From Notamacropus eugenii (taxonomy: Eukaryota > Chordata > Mammalia > Diprotodontia > Macropodidae), in NCBI RefSeq assembly GCF_028372415.1, contig NC_092872.1:258813008-258877007 (forward strand): a DNA stretch of 64,000 nucleotides. The letters are read 5' to 3'. Each line of letters opens with the position of its first letter. Within the stretch, counting starts at the first letter, position 1. Below, one piece after another: positions 12,186 to 23,200 of the stretch. The notes beneath the pieces were generated by a model. It had not been told where the DNA came from. It saw only the letters and a program-made list of their open reading frames with translations, and did not search any database. The position numbers and the translations under genes are program-made.

Positions 12186-12660
12186 TACACACACAGGCAC
12201 ACATACAGATACGCACAGACTCACACACCACACATTCAGAAATACACACACACATACACAGACACACACACAGACTTACACACACAGACACACACACAGA
12301 CACACACACAGACATACACACATAGACACATATACACACAGACATACACACAGATACATACACAGATACATGCACAGACATACATACACATGCACACATA
12401 TACACAGACACACACAGACATACACACAGATACATACACAGACACACGCACAGACATACACACATACACAGACACACACACAGACATACAGACACATACA
12501 CACACAGACATACAGACACAGACACACACACAGACATACATACACAGACACAGACACACAGACATACACACAGACACATACACAGACACACAGAGACATA
12601 TACACAGACACAGACATACACACAGATATACACACACAGAAACACAGACAGATATACATA
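12186..12660. repeat. CA-rich minisatellite (ACACAGA/CATACA variants)
   Basis: About 475 bp built from ACACAGACA, CATACACAGA and related units with variable spacing. Several long frames on both strands here (rich in Cys/Val or His/Thr) are artefacts of it. Confidence 0.95.
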
Positions 12661-13084
12661 CCCGTATGCTTTGGTAGGGAAGAGAGAACGAGCCCCAGCT
12701 TGGGGCTTTTTGCTGCTCATTGTGGGTCATTTAATATTTTTGTGCCTTCTCGCAACAGTACAGAGGCCCAGCCATAGCCTGATGCAGCAGGGCTACTATG
12801 AAGATGAATGCAATCATATTGGTGAAATTGCTTTCAGGCATTAAGGAAGGAAGAATGCTCTCTCCACTGAAGGTATAATTAACATTTTACAAAACCCCAA
12901 GCGTCAACCTTCTTTCCTTTCCTTTTCCTTATGGATGTATCAAAGCCAAACTCTTCTTGGCTCCTAAGGTCCCAGTCAGTGAACCCATAAATTCTAGATG
13001 ATCATAGGATTTAGAGCTGGAGAGGACCTTGGTCCATCATCTTGTCCAACCTCCTCATTTTACAGAGGAGGAAACTGAGGCTCA

Positions 13085-13475
13085 GAGATGTAAACGGAAG
13101 AGATGTAGGAAGGAGGAGCTACAGGAGGAGGGCTATCAGGAGAGGATAGAAGAGAGTAGCAGTAGGAGATGGAGGAAAGAGAGAAGGAAATGAAGAAAGA
13201 AAGAACAGGAAACAGAGGAGAAAGGGAGTAAGGGGGGGAGGAGAGGAAGAAATGAAGAAAGGGATGGAAGGAAAGTGTAGATGAGGAGGAGGATAGGAAA
13301 TGGAAAATAAGGGAGAGGAAGACAAGGAGGAAGAAAAAGAAAAAATGAAGGAAAAAATTGAGGGAAGAGAAAATAGAGGCAAATGAGGGAGAAAAGAAGG
13401 ATCAAAAGGACTAGGAAGAGACAGGGGAGATGAAGGAGGAAGCAGGAGAAGGAGGAGAGAAGAAAAGGATGAAAA
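13085..13475. repeat. Polypurine (GGA/AGA) tract
   Basis: Nearly 390 bp of G/A on the plus strand with no fixed unit. Leu/Ser/Pro-rich frames on the opposite strand are artefacts. Confidence 0.9.
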
Positions 13476-14062
13476 GCAGCAATTTATGCACAAAGGATCT
13501 AGGGGTTTTATATACCTACATATGAATCTGAGCCAGCAATGTGTGTTGTGGCTACTAGAAAAACAATTCACTAACAGAAGAATTCTGAGAGGCCCAGAAT
13601 GAAGGAAGCATTGACCTCATGGTGCCCCCTGCCCTGGACCGTCCACACCTTGCAGAACTGTGTTATAAGTTTAGAGCACCACATTTGAAGAGGAATATTA
13701 ACACTAGAGAGAGTCTGGAGGAAGGTGATGGGGAGGAGGGTCTGGGAATCATTTCAGATGACGTTCAGTTGAAGGTATCAAGAATGCTTCAGGCTGAAGG
13801 CACTGACTTGGAAATGAGATCACAGTGTGTGCAGGGACGGGAGGAGAGATCCATGAGCTGTGTCTTCAAACCCTGAAAGCACTATCATGAGAAAGATTCT
13901 GGGCTTGCTCCCTGTAGTTCTTAAGGCCTTCCTAGGTTGGGAGTTACAGGAAAGTGGTTGGCTTGGTTTGGTTTTTTCAGATCAATATGTGAAAGAACCT
14001 TATAACTGAAGCTGTCTAACAGAAGAGCAAGTTTAATCAAAAGATGACTTCCTTGTCACCGG

Positions 14063-14086
14063 GGTGGGGTGGGGTGGGGTGGGGTG
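14063..14086. repeat. (GGGGT)n microsatellite
   Basis: About five GGGGT units, telomere-like in G spacing and able to form a G-quadruplex. Confidence 0.85.
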
Positions 14087-14264
14087 TTCAGTCACAGGCT
14101 GGATGAGTCTCTCTCATAAGTGAGAGGGAATTCCTGCATGAAAAACAAGTTGAACTCTCCTAACTCACTTTTATACAGCCCTTTCAGGTTAAGAGGTGTT
14201 TTCTTCAAAGATCCTATCATCACATGGAGGTAAAGGGATCTCAGAGGATTATGTAGATACAAGA

Positions 14265-14455
14265 AAGGTCCTTTAGAACTCACCTAGTCTAATCCCCCTC
14301 CTTTTTTTCAAATGAGAAAAAGAAGTCCAGATAACTTAATTTGTACCAACTCACAAAAGTAAGTGAAATTTGAAAATTCCAGTAAGACTGGGGTTTGAAT
14401 CTAGACTCTCTGACTTTAAAGTCAGCATATTTTTCACTCAACCACCTTGCCTCTC
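14265..14455 (-). mobile_element. MIR-type SINE, antisense
   Basis: CCTTTAGAACTCACCTAGTC, CAAATGAGAAAAAGAAGTCC, TTGAATCTAGACTCTCTGAC. Confidence 0.5.
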
Positions 14456-14584
14456 CTCATAGTCCATGTCCTGTGTGCAGCAGGAATCCCTTTTATACCT
14501 AACCAACTATATGGTCACCCAGTATTTGTCGGGAGATCTCCAGGGAGGAGGTACCTTCCACCTCTCAAGGCAGCCCTTTCCACT

Positions 14585-15650
14585 TTTTTTCATGGTACTT
14601 TTCCCCAATTACATGTCAAGACAATTTTTAGCATTTATTTTTATAAGATTTTGAGTTCCAAATTTTTCTCCCTACCTCCCTTCCTTTCCTTCTTTCTAAA
14701 ATGGTAGGCAATTTGATATAGGATATGCATGTGCTATGATGTAAAACACATTTCCATATTAGTCACAGTTGTGAAAGAAAGAAGAAACAGTTCAAAAGGG
14801 GAAAAAACATGAAAAATAATAAAGTGGAAAAAAGTATACTTCGATCTGCATTCAGAGTCCATCAGTTCTTTACCTTTCTCCTTCATGTATAACTTTTTGT
14901 TTGTGAGTCTTCTGTACTTGTCTTAGATCGTTGGGTTGCTGAGAAGAGCTGAGTCTTTCATAGCTGATCATCACACAATGTTGCTGATACTGTGTACAAT
15001 GTTTTCCTGGTTCTGCTCATTTCACTTTGCATAAGTTTGTACAAGTCTTTGCAGGCTTTTCTGAAATCTGCCTGCTCATCATTTCTTATTGCACCACAGT
15101 ATTCCATTCTTGCCCACTGAAAAGCGTAATAAAACTTTATCACCTTGACCTCAACAATGCTTGAGTTTTTGAATTCTTTTCCAGACAGCCCATGCAGGGA
15201 ATTCCAGTCTTGGGGTTCCTCTATCTTTCCTGTATCTACCTCTCTAGCCCCTCCCATTGCATCCTTGGCCATCTCCAGTCATCCTGAAGAATATCAGGCC
15301 ACTGGACCCAGATGTCTCAGGAGAAGAAAGTGAGGTGAGTGACCTTACACAGCCCTCCCTCATTCAAATCAAAGTCAGCTGCAAGTCATGTCATCATCTC
15401 CCTGATGTCATGGTCCTCTTTCAAAACGAAGGACAAACACAATAGTATTCCATTACATGGATGAACCACGGCTTGTTCAGCTGTTCCCCAATTGATGGGC
15501 ATTCTCAATTTCCAACATTTTGCCACCACAAAAAGAGTTTCTATAAATATTTTTGTACATGTGAGTTCTTTTTCCTTTCCTGTGTAACCTCTTTGGGACA
15601 CAGACCTGGTAGTGGTATTGCTAGGTAAAAGGGATCATAGTCTGGTTGGC
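14585..15650 (-). mobile_element. Antisense L1 3' end, interrupted by a SINE
   Basis: From the plus strand the sequence shows the L1 tail read backwards: AATTACATGTCAAGAC, TTTTGAGTTCCAAATTTTTC, GGTTCTGCTCATTTCAC, and beyond the SINE CTTGTTCAGCTGTTCCCCAA and TTTGCCACCACAAAAAGAG. The L1 parts are 14585-15108 and 15444-15650. The copy is 5'-truncated and diverged. Confidence 0.8.
15109..15443 (+). mobile_element. SINE with RTE-like 3' tail, nested in L1
   Basis: The insertion is flanked by AGTATTCCATT (15098-15108 and 15444-15454). Its body includes ATCAGGCCACTGGACCCAGA and ends GATGTCATGGTCCTCTTTC then GAAGGACAAACACAAT. The body matches the minus-strand copy at 42488-42686, and the last 31 bp match the 3' end of the RTE-like LINE at 11446-11480. 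The first 90 bp are less clearly part of the SINE. Confidence 0.75.
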
Positions 15651-15789
15651 CAGTCCTTTCCACTCTCAACTAGGGTTTTCATAATTACAAAGTCTTTCCT
15701 TTTTAGCAAGCAGAAATCCACCTCCCTTAAATCAGAAAACTATTTTGGCTTCTCTTGCCATAAAAAAAAAAAGAAGAAGAAGAAAAAGG

Positions 15790-15975
15790 GATCATAAAGT
15801 TAGAGTTGTAAGCAACCTTAGAGGCCATCTAATCCAATGCTATTGTGATACAGATGGGGAAACTGAGTCCCAGAGAAGTTAAATTCCTCTTCTAAATTCA
15901 TACAGGTAATGTGTGGCAGAACCAGGAAGTGAACTCAGATAAGTTGACTCCAAAGCTTTCCATGTGTACAAGTAT
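15790..15975 (-). mobile_element. MIR-type SINE, antisense
   Basis: ATCATAAAGTTAGAGTTGTA, GATGGGGAAACTGAGTCCCA, GAACCAGGAAGTGAACTCAG. Confidence 0.6.
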
Positions 15976-16229
15976 CTTTTCCCCTATGTCTGCAGTCCCC
16001 TCCAACTTAAGTCCTATCAATATAGCTCTGTATGTGTATGTGGTTTTAAGTCAGGCAACGTGTTCTAAATGAAAGAACCCTAGATATGGAGTGGGAAAAC
16101 CTAGGCTGCGCTGCTCTGGACAAGTCATTTCCCCCTACCTGGGCTTCAGTTTCCCCATGACGGGAAATAAGGGGGTTGGATCCAATGGTCTCTAACCTCA
16201 CCGGCAGCTGTAACTGCTGTCATTCAAAA

Positions 16230-17216
16230 GCACCCTTGAGAGAGTGAGATGTTGGCAGCAGCCAATAGAGAGGGGAAGGCACGCAGGGATTGGGAAGGAA
16301 GTGGGCTTTCATATTTGCTTCATCTTCAGGACTCTGCTGGATCGGATGTGGGGAAGCAGTGGGAAGGAAGCCACCAGCCTGGTCGGAGTTACTGGGGGTT
16401 TGGTCCATCCTGCAGGTACCACCGGCCCCCCTCCCGCTGTTGGCCTGTCTATCTGCGGACAGGTGGGCAGGTAACCATGACGACGGGGCACCGCGACTCC
16501 CCCTTTCTAACCAGGCGAAAAGCGAGTTGCTGCGCAAAGCCTGCTCTGCCCTAAAGAGCGGCGGAGTATGACCCAGCACACGAGACCCCTGGGCAGGCTT
16601 TAGAACGCAGCCCACCCAGGAGGGTCCGCCCGTGCTGCGATCGCTGCCAGAGCGTAGGCAAGGGTCTGGACGGTCCCATCACTACAACCAGCACGGGGCA
16701 GGAGCCAAGACAGTTCAGGACAGAGAAGGTGCCAGGGAGATGGCTGGCTGAGGATGAGGGCAGCTGCCCGCTGCCCAACACAGTCCAACGCGTTCCTTGC
16801 AGTCGGGAGAGTGGGAGACTTTCTTTTCTTTCGAGGTGCCTCCAGACGCAGGGATCCACATAGAGTTCCAATGAGCTGCACGCTTGCTGCGGAAGAGACT
16901 GTACCGGGGTCTCCCGACCTGGTCCAAACTTCTGGCTTGCCTACGTAATCCAATTAGAGAGGCGGAAAAGAGGGCAATGAAAGCTCACTCTTCGTCATCC
17001 TGAAGATCAGTGAGGGTCTCATTCCTTGTCCCCTTCCCTCCTCGAAGACTGAGAGAATTGCTGCGAGGAACCTCACTTGTACCTTCCAAAGGAAGCCTGA
17101 ACCCTCATCCAAAAAACCAAAACAAAACACAAAACCTTCTGCCCAAGCAACATCTGGAACGGAGGAGAGCACGGCTCGTGGGAAGGCGAAGCCCATCTTC
17201 CCGAACACAGAATACC
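16230..17216 (+). promoter_or_regulatory. NPFFR1 5' flank and 5' UTR, GC- and CpG-enriched
   Basis: This kilobase is richer in G, C and CpG than the repeat-filled sequence on either side (clear around 16440-16880) and mostly lacks recognisable SINEs. It directly precedes the start codon of the first coding exon, so it should hold the 5' UTR and promoter. I see no canonical TATA box, and the start site and any non-coding leading exon cannot be placed by eye. Several open frames overlap here on both strands. They reflect base composition and none resembles a protein I know. Confidence 0.45.
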
Positions 17217-17223
17217 ATGGAAG
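17217..17223 (+). CDS. NPFFR1: NPFFR1 coding exon 1 (7 coding bases)
   Basis: The start codon lies in a strong Kozak setting (ATACCATGG, A at -3 and G at +4) and is followed after 7 coding bases by a consensus donor, AAG|GTTAGT. The split third codon (G + AG from exon 2) gives M-E-E-R-T-T-Q-P. This lines up with human M-E-G-E-P-S-Q-P, so the start is supported by both splice phase and homology. No ORF search could find it. The exon continues upstream as 5' UTR of unknown length. Confidence 0.88.
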
Positions 17224-20200
17224 GTTAGTAGTTTTCTCTCCCTTCTGGTCTCATCCTAGGCTCCGACTCATTCATGCTGCAGAACTGGTGGGGCAAAGTG
17301 GGACAGTGGCTAAGGGACGTGAGAAAGTGTGCTACTCAGCCCCGGGGGCCTGTGTGGAAAGACCCCTGAGCTTTGAGACAGAAGAGCAGGCTTTGAGTTG
17401 TCTGAAGAAGGTAACACAATCATTAATGTTCCCCTTTTACAGAGAGGAAAACTGAGGTACAGAAAAAACAAAATACTAGTCCAAGGTCAGGGAACTAATA
17501 AGTGTCAGAAGCTTTTGATTTCAGATACAATTGTCTCCATCTACCCTGAGATTCCTCTCATTTACTGGTATGACATTGTCCAAGTCATGTCGTCTCACCA
17601 GGCCTCAGTTTCTTCTTTCATAAAATGAGGGAAGATACTAGATGATCCTCTAAGTGTCCTCCCAGCTGACATTCTATGTTCTTTCTTCTAAGGTCCTTTC
17701 AGCCCTGGTATTGTGTTCAGTGTTCCTTTCAGCTCAGCTCTGACATTCTGTAAGACAGTAATCATCATTGTGTCCTGGGTGGGTAGGGAGGCATGGTCCC
17801 GGGGGTAATTGTTTCAGTTTCACCAATTTGTGTGTGTGGAGGGGAATAAGTAAGGAATTATGTAACTTAGAGCAGGAAGGTTTCCCCCAAGGCACAAAAT
17901 CATTTCCAAGACATCTTTTTATAAATTGGTGGGTCTTAGAATTACAGGCATGTCTGTTCTGTGCCACTGGAGAGTTTCTTTGGACAGCCCCTTGGGCCCT
18001 CAGACTGTGGGGATCCTAGGGAGAAGAGTGATGGCTTCATTTCTGCAGATCCAGGCTCAATGTCCTCTCACAGACAGCGGGGAGGAGTGAAAAGATCCTT
18101 CATTTAGGAATCAGGAGGGCTGATCGCTCAACCTCAGTGTCTTACAATCAGTGGCTTTCAATCAATCAATGAGTATTAATTAAACATTGACTATATGCCA
18201 AGCTCTGTGGTAGGAATTAGAGGTAGAAAACCAAAACCAAAATAGTCACTGCTTTCAAGGAATTTATATTCTACTGTCTGTATAATGGGCTAATAGCATG
18301 AGGGTAAAGGGAAGGTTTTTACAGATAAGGGACATGTGAGCAAGTTTTTAGACATCAGAGAAGGGTCCCATAGAAGAGACTGAAAAAAAAAACTGAGAGC
18401 AAAGGAAAGATCAGTGAGACAAGCTCCTAAAAGAGAGGGAAGAGGAAGGATTAGGAGCTCTATTAGAAGGCTTATCCTAGACTAGGAGCAGAACCTCATC
18501 ATCCCCAGAGAAGGCCACAAGAAGCATTTATGAAGTGTTTCCTGTATGCTAAGAACTGTGGATACAAATACAAAAGCAAAGACAGTTTGCCCTCAAGGCT
18601 CTTATATTCTAAAAGAGGAGATAAGATATTGGGGAAGTAGTGAGTGACCTGGGAGGTTTGATTTTGAAGGTTACAGGGTTAGTCAGGGGAGTGAATTGAT
18701 ATCCCATTTTTGATTATGGTTCCAGAAGTGGAAATGGGAAGGGGTGAAGGAGAGAGGATATACAGACAGTGTGGCAGGGCAGCTAGAGAGAAGATAGTTT
18801 GGTGGAGGTGGTCAGTCATTTTTCAGTCACATCTGACTGTGACCCCATTTGGGGTTTTCTTGGCAAAGATACAGTAGTGGTTTGCATTTCCTTCTTCAGC
18901 TTATTTTACAGATGAGGAAACTGAGGCAAGGTCAGCAGGGAATAAAATACAGCATGGCTGGAACTGGCCTAGATAGAATGAGCCAAGTGAGTCACTCACT
19001 ATTAAGGGCAGGTGTTCTCCAGCAGGAAAAATGAAGTCCTCCAGGGCATGATTTCTGATCTGAAGCCAGTGGCTGCCTTAGCTGAGGAGAAGATGGTAGC
19101 AAGTAAAGACGAGGGAAATGAGAAAGCTGGAGAAGATAATCTGTCTTCTCTGTGAAACAGGAGGAGATGTCATTTAATAGGGAAGGTTGGGTTGGATTTG
19201 GGGACTTGAGAAGGGAAGAGAAGGTCTGGAAAAGTCACTTCATGGTATCAGAGAAGAAAAAAAGGAGTTGTTGCTGTTGCATTGTTTTTCAATTGTGTCC
19301 TCCTCTCCACAACCCCTATCTGGTGTTTTCTTGGCAGAGATACTGGAGTAGTTTGCCATTTGCTTCTCTAGCTTATTTTACAGATAAGGAAACTGAGGCA
19401 AACAGGGTGAAGTGACTCAAATGCCAAAAGCCCAAATGGAGTGAAAGGACATAAACTTGTAGGAGATATAGCCTGGAGGGTTTTGCCATTTGGCACTGCA
19501 GTCTATCAGCTTGGATTGGAGAATGTAGATAGTGGGCATGGCTAAGAGTTGATCATCAGTAGAGCAAGGAGCTAAGAGATTCAAGTGTAGAGAATGGTAC
19601 CTAGTTTAATTGGATCATTGTGGGATCATTGGAGCCATACCTAAATGGATCAGACACATCTGAGGATGGTGAGTTCTGGTCCCTGGATATCTCCAAGCAG
19701 AAATGACTCATGGGGGTTGTTGTAGAATCATTTCCCAATCAAATAAAGGTTGTACTAAATGACCTTTAAGGTCCTTTCCAGCTTTGAGATTCTATGACTC
19801 TACATTGTATTGGTCTTTCCTGATCCCCCAAGCTGCAACATCCTCATAAACTTCCCTTGTGTCTGCTTTGTGTCTGTCCATATATGTGTGTGTGTACTAT
19901 CTCATCCATTACAATGTAATCTCCTTGAGGGCAGGGACTATTTCACTTTTGTCTTAGTACCCCTAGCAGAGTCCCTGGTGCACAGGAGGGGCTGAATAAA
20001 TGACTGATAGATTCGTTAGTTAGTATGGTATAGTGAAAAGATCACTGGATTTGAAGTCCAAGGATGTGGGTTTAAATTCTGGCTCAGCTGTTCGCTACCT
20101 GAGTGACCATGTGCAAGTCCCTTCTGCCCTCTGAGTCTCAGTTTACTCCTCTGTAAAATGAGGGGGCTGGGCAGGATGATCTTTAAGGTTCCTTTCCCTT

Positions 20201-23200
20201 CTGACATTCTATAACCAATGTTCTTGGGTCTCTGTTGGCCACAGTTTTCTACTCTGTACACTCAGGCATTTAACCTAGATGACCTCTCAGCGCCTTCTCA
20301 GCTCTGATCTGTTATGTTCACATGAAGTTCCTTCAGGGAAAGGAACCCAGGAATTCCTCCTTTGAAAGTTCTTGTTTCTCTTAGCCTCTCCAGTCAAGAA
20401 CTGGTCCCAATGCCTAATCTCTGTCACTTCCATTTCAGTGTGTTAGACTGTTTTCATGTTTCTGTTTCCATGCTATAGAGAGAGGATAGAGGCTTACTGG
20501 GTTGGTCAGTGCCCTGCAGATGAGAAATTCTCCCTCTGTGAATGAGGAAACTGAGTCATGGAGCATCAGAGTGACTATGGCTCCATTCCATGGGGTGAGT
20601 CAGGGGCAGGGCTGGCAATAGAATCTTACCTCCTTCCCTACCCTACCACCCTACCTGCAACCCCCTGCTCCATCTCTGGCCTTCACTAGCCACATCAGAG
20701 CCCCTTGGCAGCCTCTTTATTCTGAGGGTGCCAGAGGATGGGACCAGCACTACCCCAAAGCTGATTTCACCCTTAGGAAGAAATAGAAGCTCAGCCAGAA
20801 AGACACTGGGCTTTGAGGAAAGAGAGTGGGCAGAGAGAAAGGGAGGGAGCAACCACAGGTTTCAGTTTCACCTTGGTTCAGGGCCTCTAAGTTGTGAAAA
20901 GGGGAGGCTAACTCTTTCTTAATGTCTCTGGGAGGTCCTGGTACCCCAGGAGAGGCCCAAGGCAGCCTTTTTCTAGTGCAGGGGCAGGAAACCTGAAGCC
21001 TTGAGGCCACAAGTGGCCCTCTAGGTCCTCAAGTGTGGTCCTTTGACTGAATCCAAGTTTCACAGAACAAATCCCCTTAATAAAAGGATTTGTTCTGTAA
21101 AACTTGGACTCACCCAAGGACCTAGAAGGTCCTGCCCTAGTGCCACAAAATGAGTTCTTGGCAGCCTCCCTGGAGCTCCTGCATTTGGTTTTATTCCTTA
21201 CAATTTACCCATGAAAAAACTCCCAGTCTTCCCCATGCCTACCCCACCCCCACTCTTCCTGTGCAAGGGGAAGGTCCTAGCAGCTAATTCAATTTGGCAA
21301 GAATTTTTATTATTATTAATCTGAATAATGATAATAAGCACTTTAGGATTTGCAAAGTACTTTACAAATTAACTCATTTGATTAGATTACGAAGGGCCTG
21401 GCATTGAGCTGGGCATTAGAGATACAAAGACAAAAATAAATAGTCCCTGCTTTCAGTTCTTATGGCTGGAAACAACATGTGCATAGATGTCAATAAAAAA
21501 TAAATGCTGAGAAATTCCAAGGTGAAGGAAGATGAGGCAGTGGTGGAGCTAAGCACTGGGGAGCTAGGGCTACCAGAAGATGAAGAGGAAGAGGAAGGGG
21601 GGATGGCCTGAGGGCAAAGGAAGGGACCATGGACACCACTGAGTCCAACCTCCTCATTCTACAGATGAAGAAACTGGGGCAGAGATGATACACAACCCAG
21701 CCTGGATGTTACTGGGAGTAAGCATCTGAGGCAGAATTTGAACCCAGGTCTTCTTGACTCCAAGCCCAGCTCTTTATCCACTCTACCACCCAGTTGGTTT
21801 CTTCCCAAGGCATGAAAGGCTATAGATCAGGGCTTGGTTTGGTGCTTTGTTGATTGTCTAGATTTAATGCAGTGATAGTGTCAATATTAATAATGCAGAT
21901 TAAACATAAAAGTATGTGTACATTATGTTTTGAGAGCTGGTTGTTAAAAATTTATCAGCACATCCATATGCCTATTCCATCAAGTTGATGCAGTGGATAA
22001 AGTGCCAGGCTTGGAATCAAGATCTGAGATCAAATCCAGACTCAGACATTGACTAGCTGTGTGATTCTGGGTAAGTCACATAACCTCTGCTTGCCTCTGT
22101 TTCCTCACCTATAAAATGGGTGTAATAATAGTACCTACTTCCCAGAGTGATTGTGAGGATCGAATGAGGCAATAATTGTAGCCAGGTACTTTAAATAATA
22201 ATCTTAGCTATTCTTATCTCAAATTTGAGATCTTACGAGTTCTGCCCTATTTTCAGTTCTATGACTAGGCATACTGAGTTCCCACTCAATCTTGTCTTCT
22301 CTGGCTAAATATCACTGGTTCCTATGTGTGACATGGACTCAAGGCTGGTTGCCCTCCCCTGGATGCTCTTTAGCTCCTCACTATCCTCTCTCCACTGTGT
22401 AAACAGGGGCTTAGTAAATGGTTGTTGACAACGAATCAAGCAAACAAGGCATCAGTGATTCATAATGGGATGAGTGGTGAAATCAGAATGAAGGAATAAG
22501 GTTTAAATCTTTGCTCTGCCCCTGACCTTTCTGAACCTCAGTTTCCTCATCTGTAAAATGAGGCATTTGTATGAGATGACCTCTGAGGAACGAGCCTGTG
22601 ATTTGGAGGAGATGACCAGAGTTTGGGGGTGGATTAACAGAGCATGGTCAAGATAGGGTAAATGGCTGGAGTTATTCTGGGAAGTGGGGAAAGATTCAGC
22701 TGCTGTGGGTTATAAGATGTCTCTACCTAAACACAGAGGTCATGCACCCTTAACTCTGGCTTAGTTTTCTCATATGTCTAACTTTTTGACCTTCGTGTAC
22801 TTCCTGGGTTCTAGAGAGAACCACTCAACCTGGCAATGACTCATCTTTTGCCAACAATGAGAACAGCACCCAAGTCCCTTCTCCTGGGAATTTCATCTTC
22901 TCCTCCTACTACCAGCACTCCTGGCCAGTGGCAACCATGTTCATTGTGGCCTACATGCTCATTTTTCTCATGTGCCTGGTGGGAAACAGCCTTGTCTGCT
23001 TTGTTGTGGTGAAGAACCGACAGATGAGGACAGTTACCAACATATTCATCCTGAACCTGGCTGTCAGTGACCTGCTGGTGGGTGTCTTCTGCATGCCCAC
23101 CACCCTTGTGGACAACTTGATCACAGGTGAGTGAGGGAGGTGCATCCATGGGTAGCATGTGACAATGGCATGGTGAGAGGTTGGGGTCCATCAGAGAAGC

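Noticed and set aside
12154-12777. Long Cys/Val-rich and His/Thr-rich frames on both strands
   Set aside because: They are by-products of the CA-type minisatellite.
13119-13571. Leu/Ser/Pro-rich minus-strand frame that looks membrane-like
   Set aside because: It is the complement of a polypurine tract.
1-16200. An exon of LRRC20, expected upstream from human gene order
   Set aside because: No leucine-rich-repeat frame is visible; its 3' end probably lies before position 1.
21984-22060. tRNA-like sequences (here and in other SINE heads)
   Set aside because: They are the heads of SINEs with core and tail attached, not free tRNA genes.
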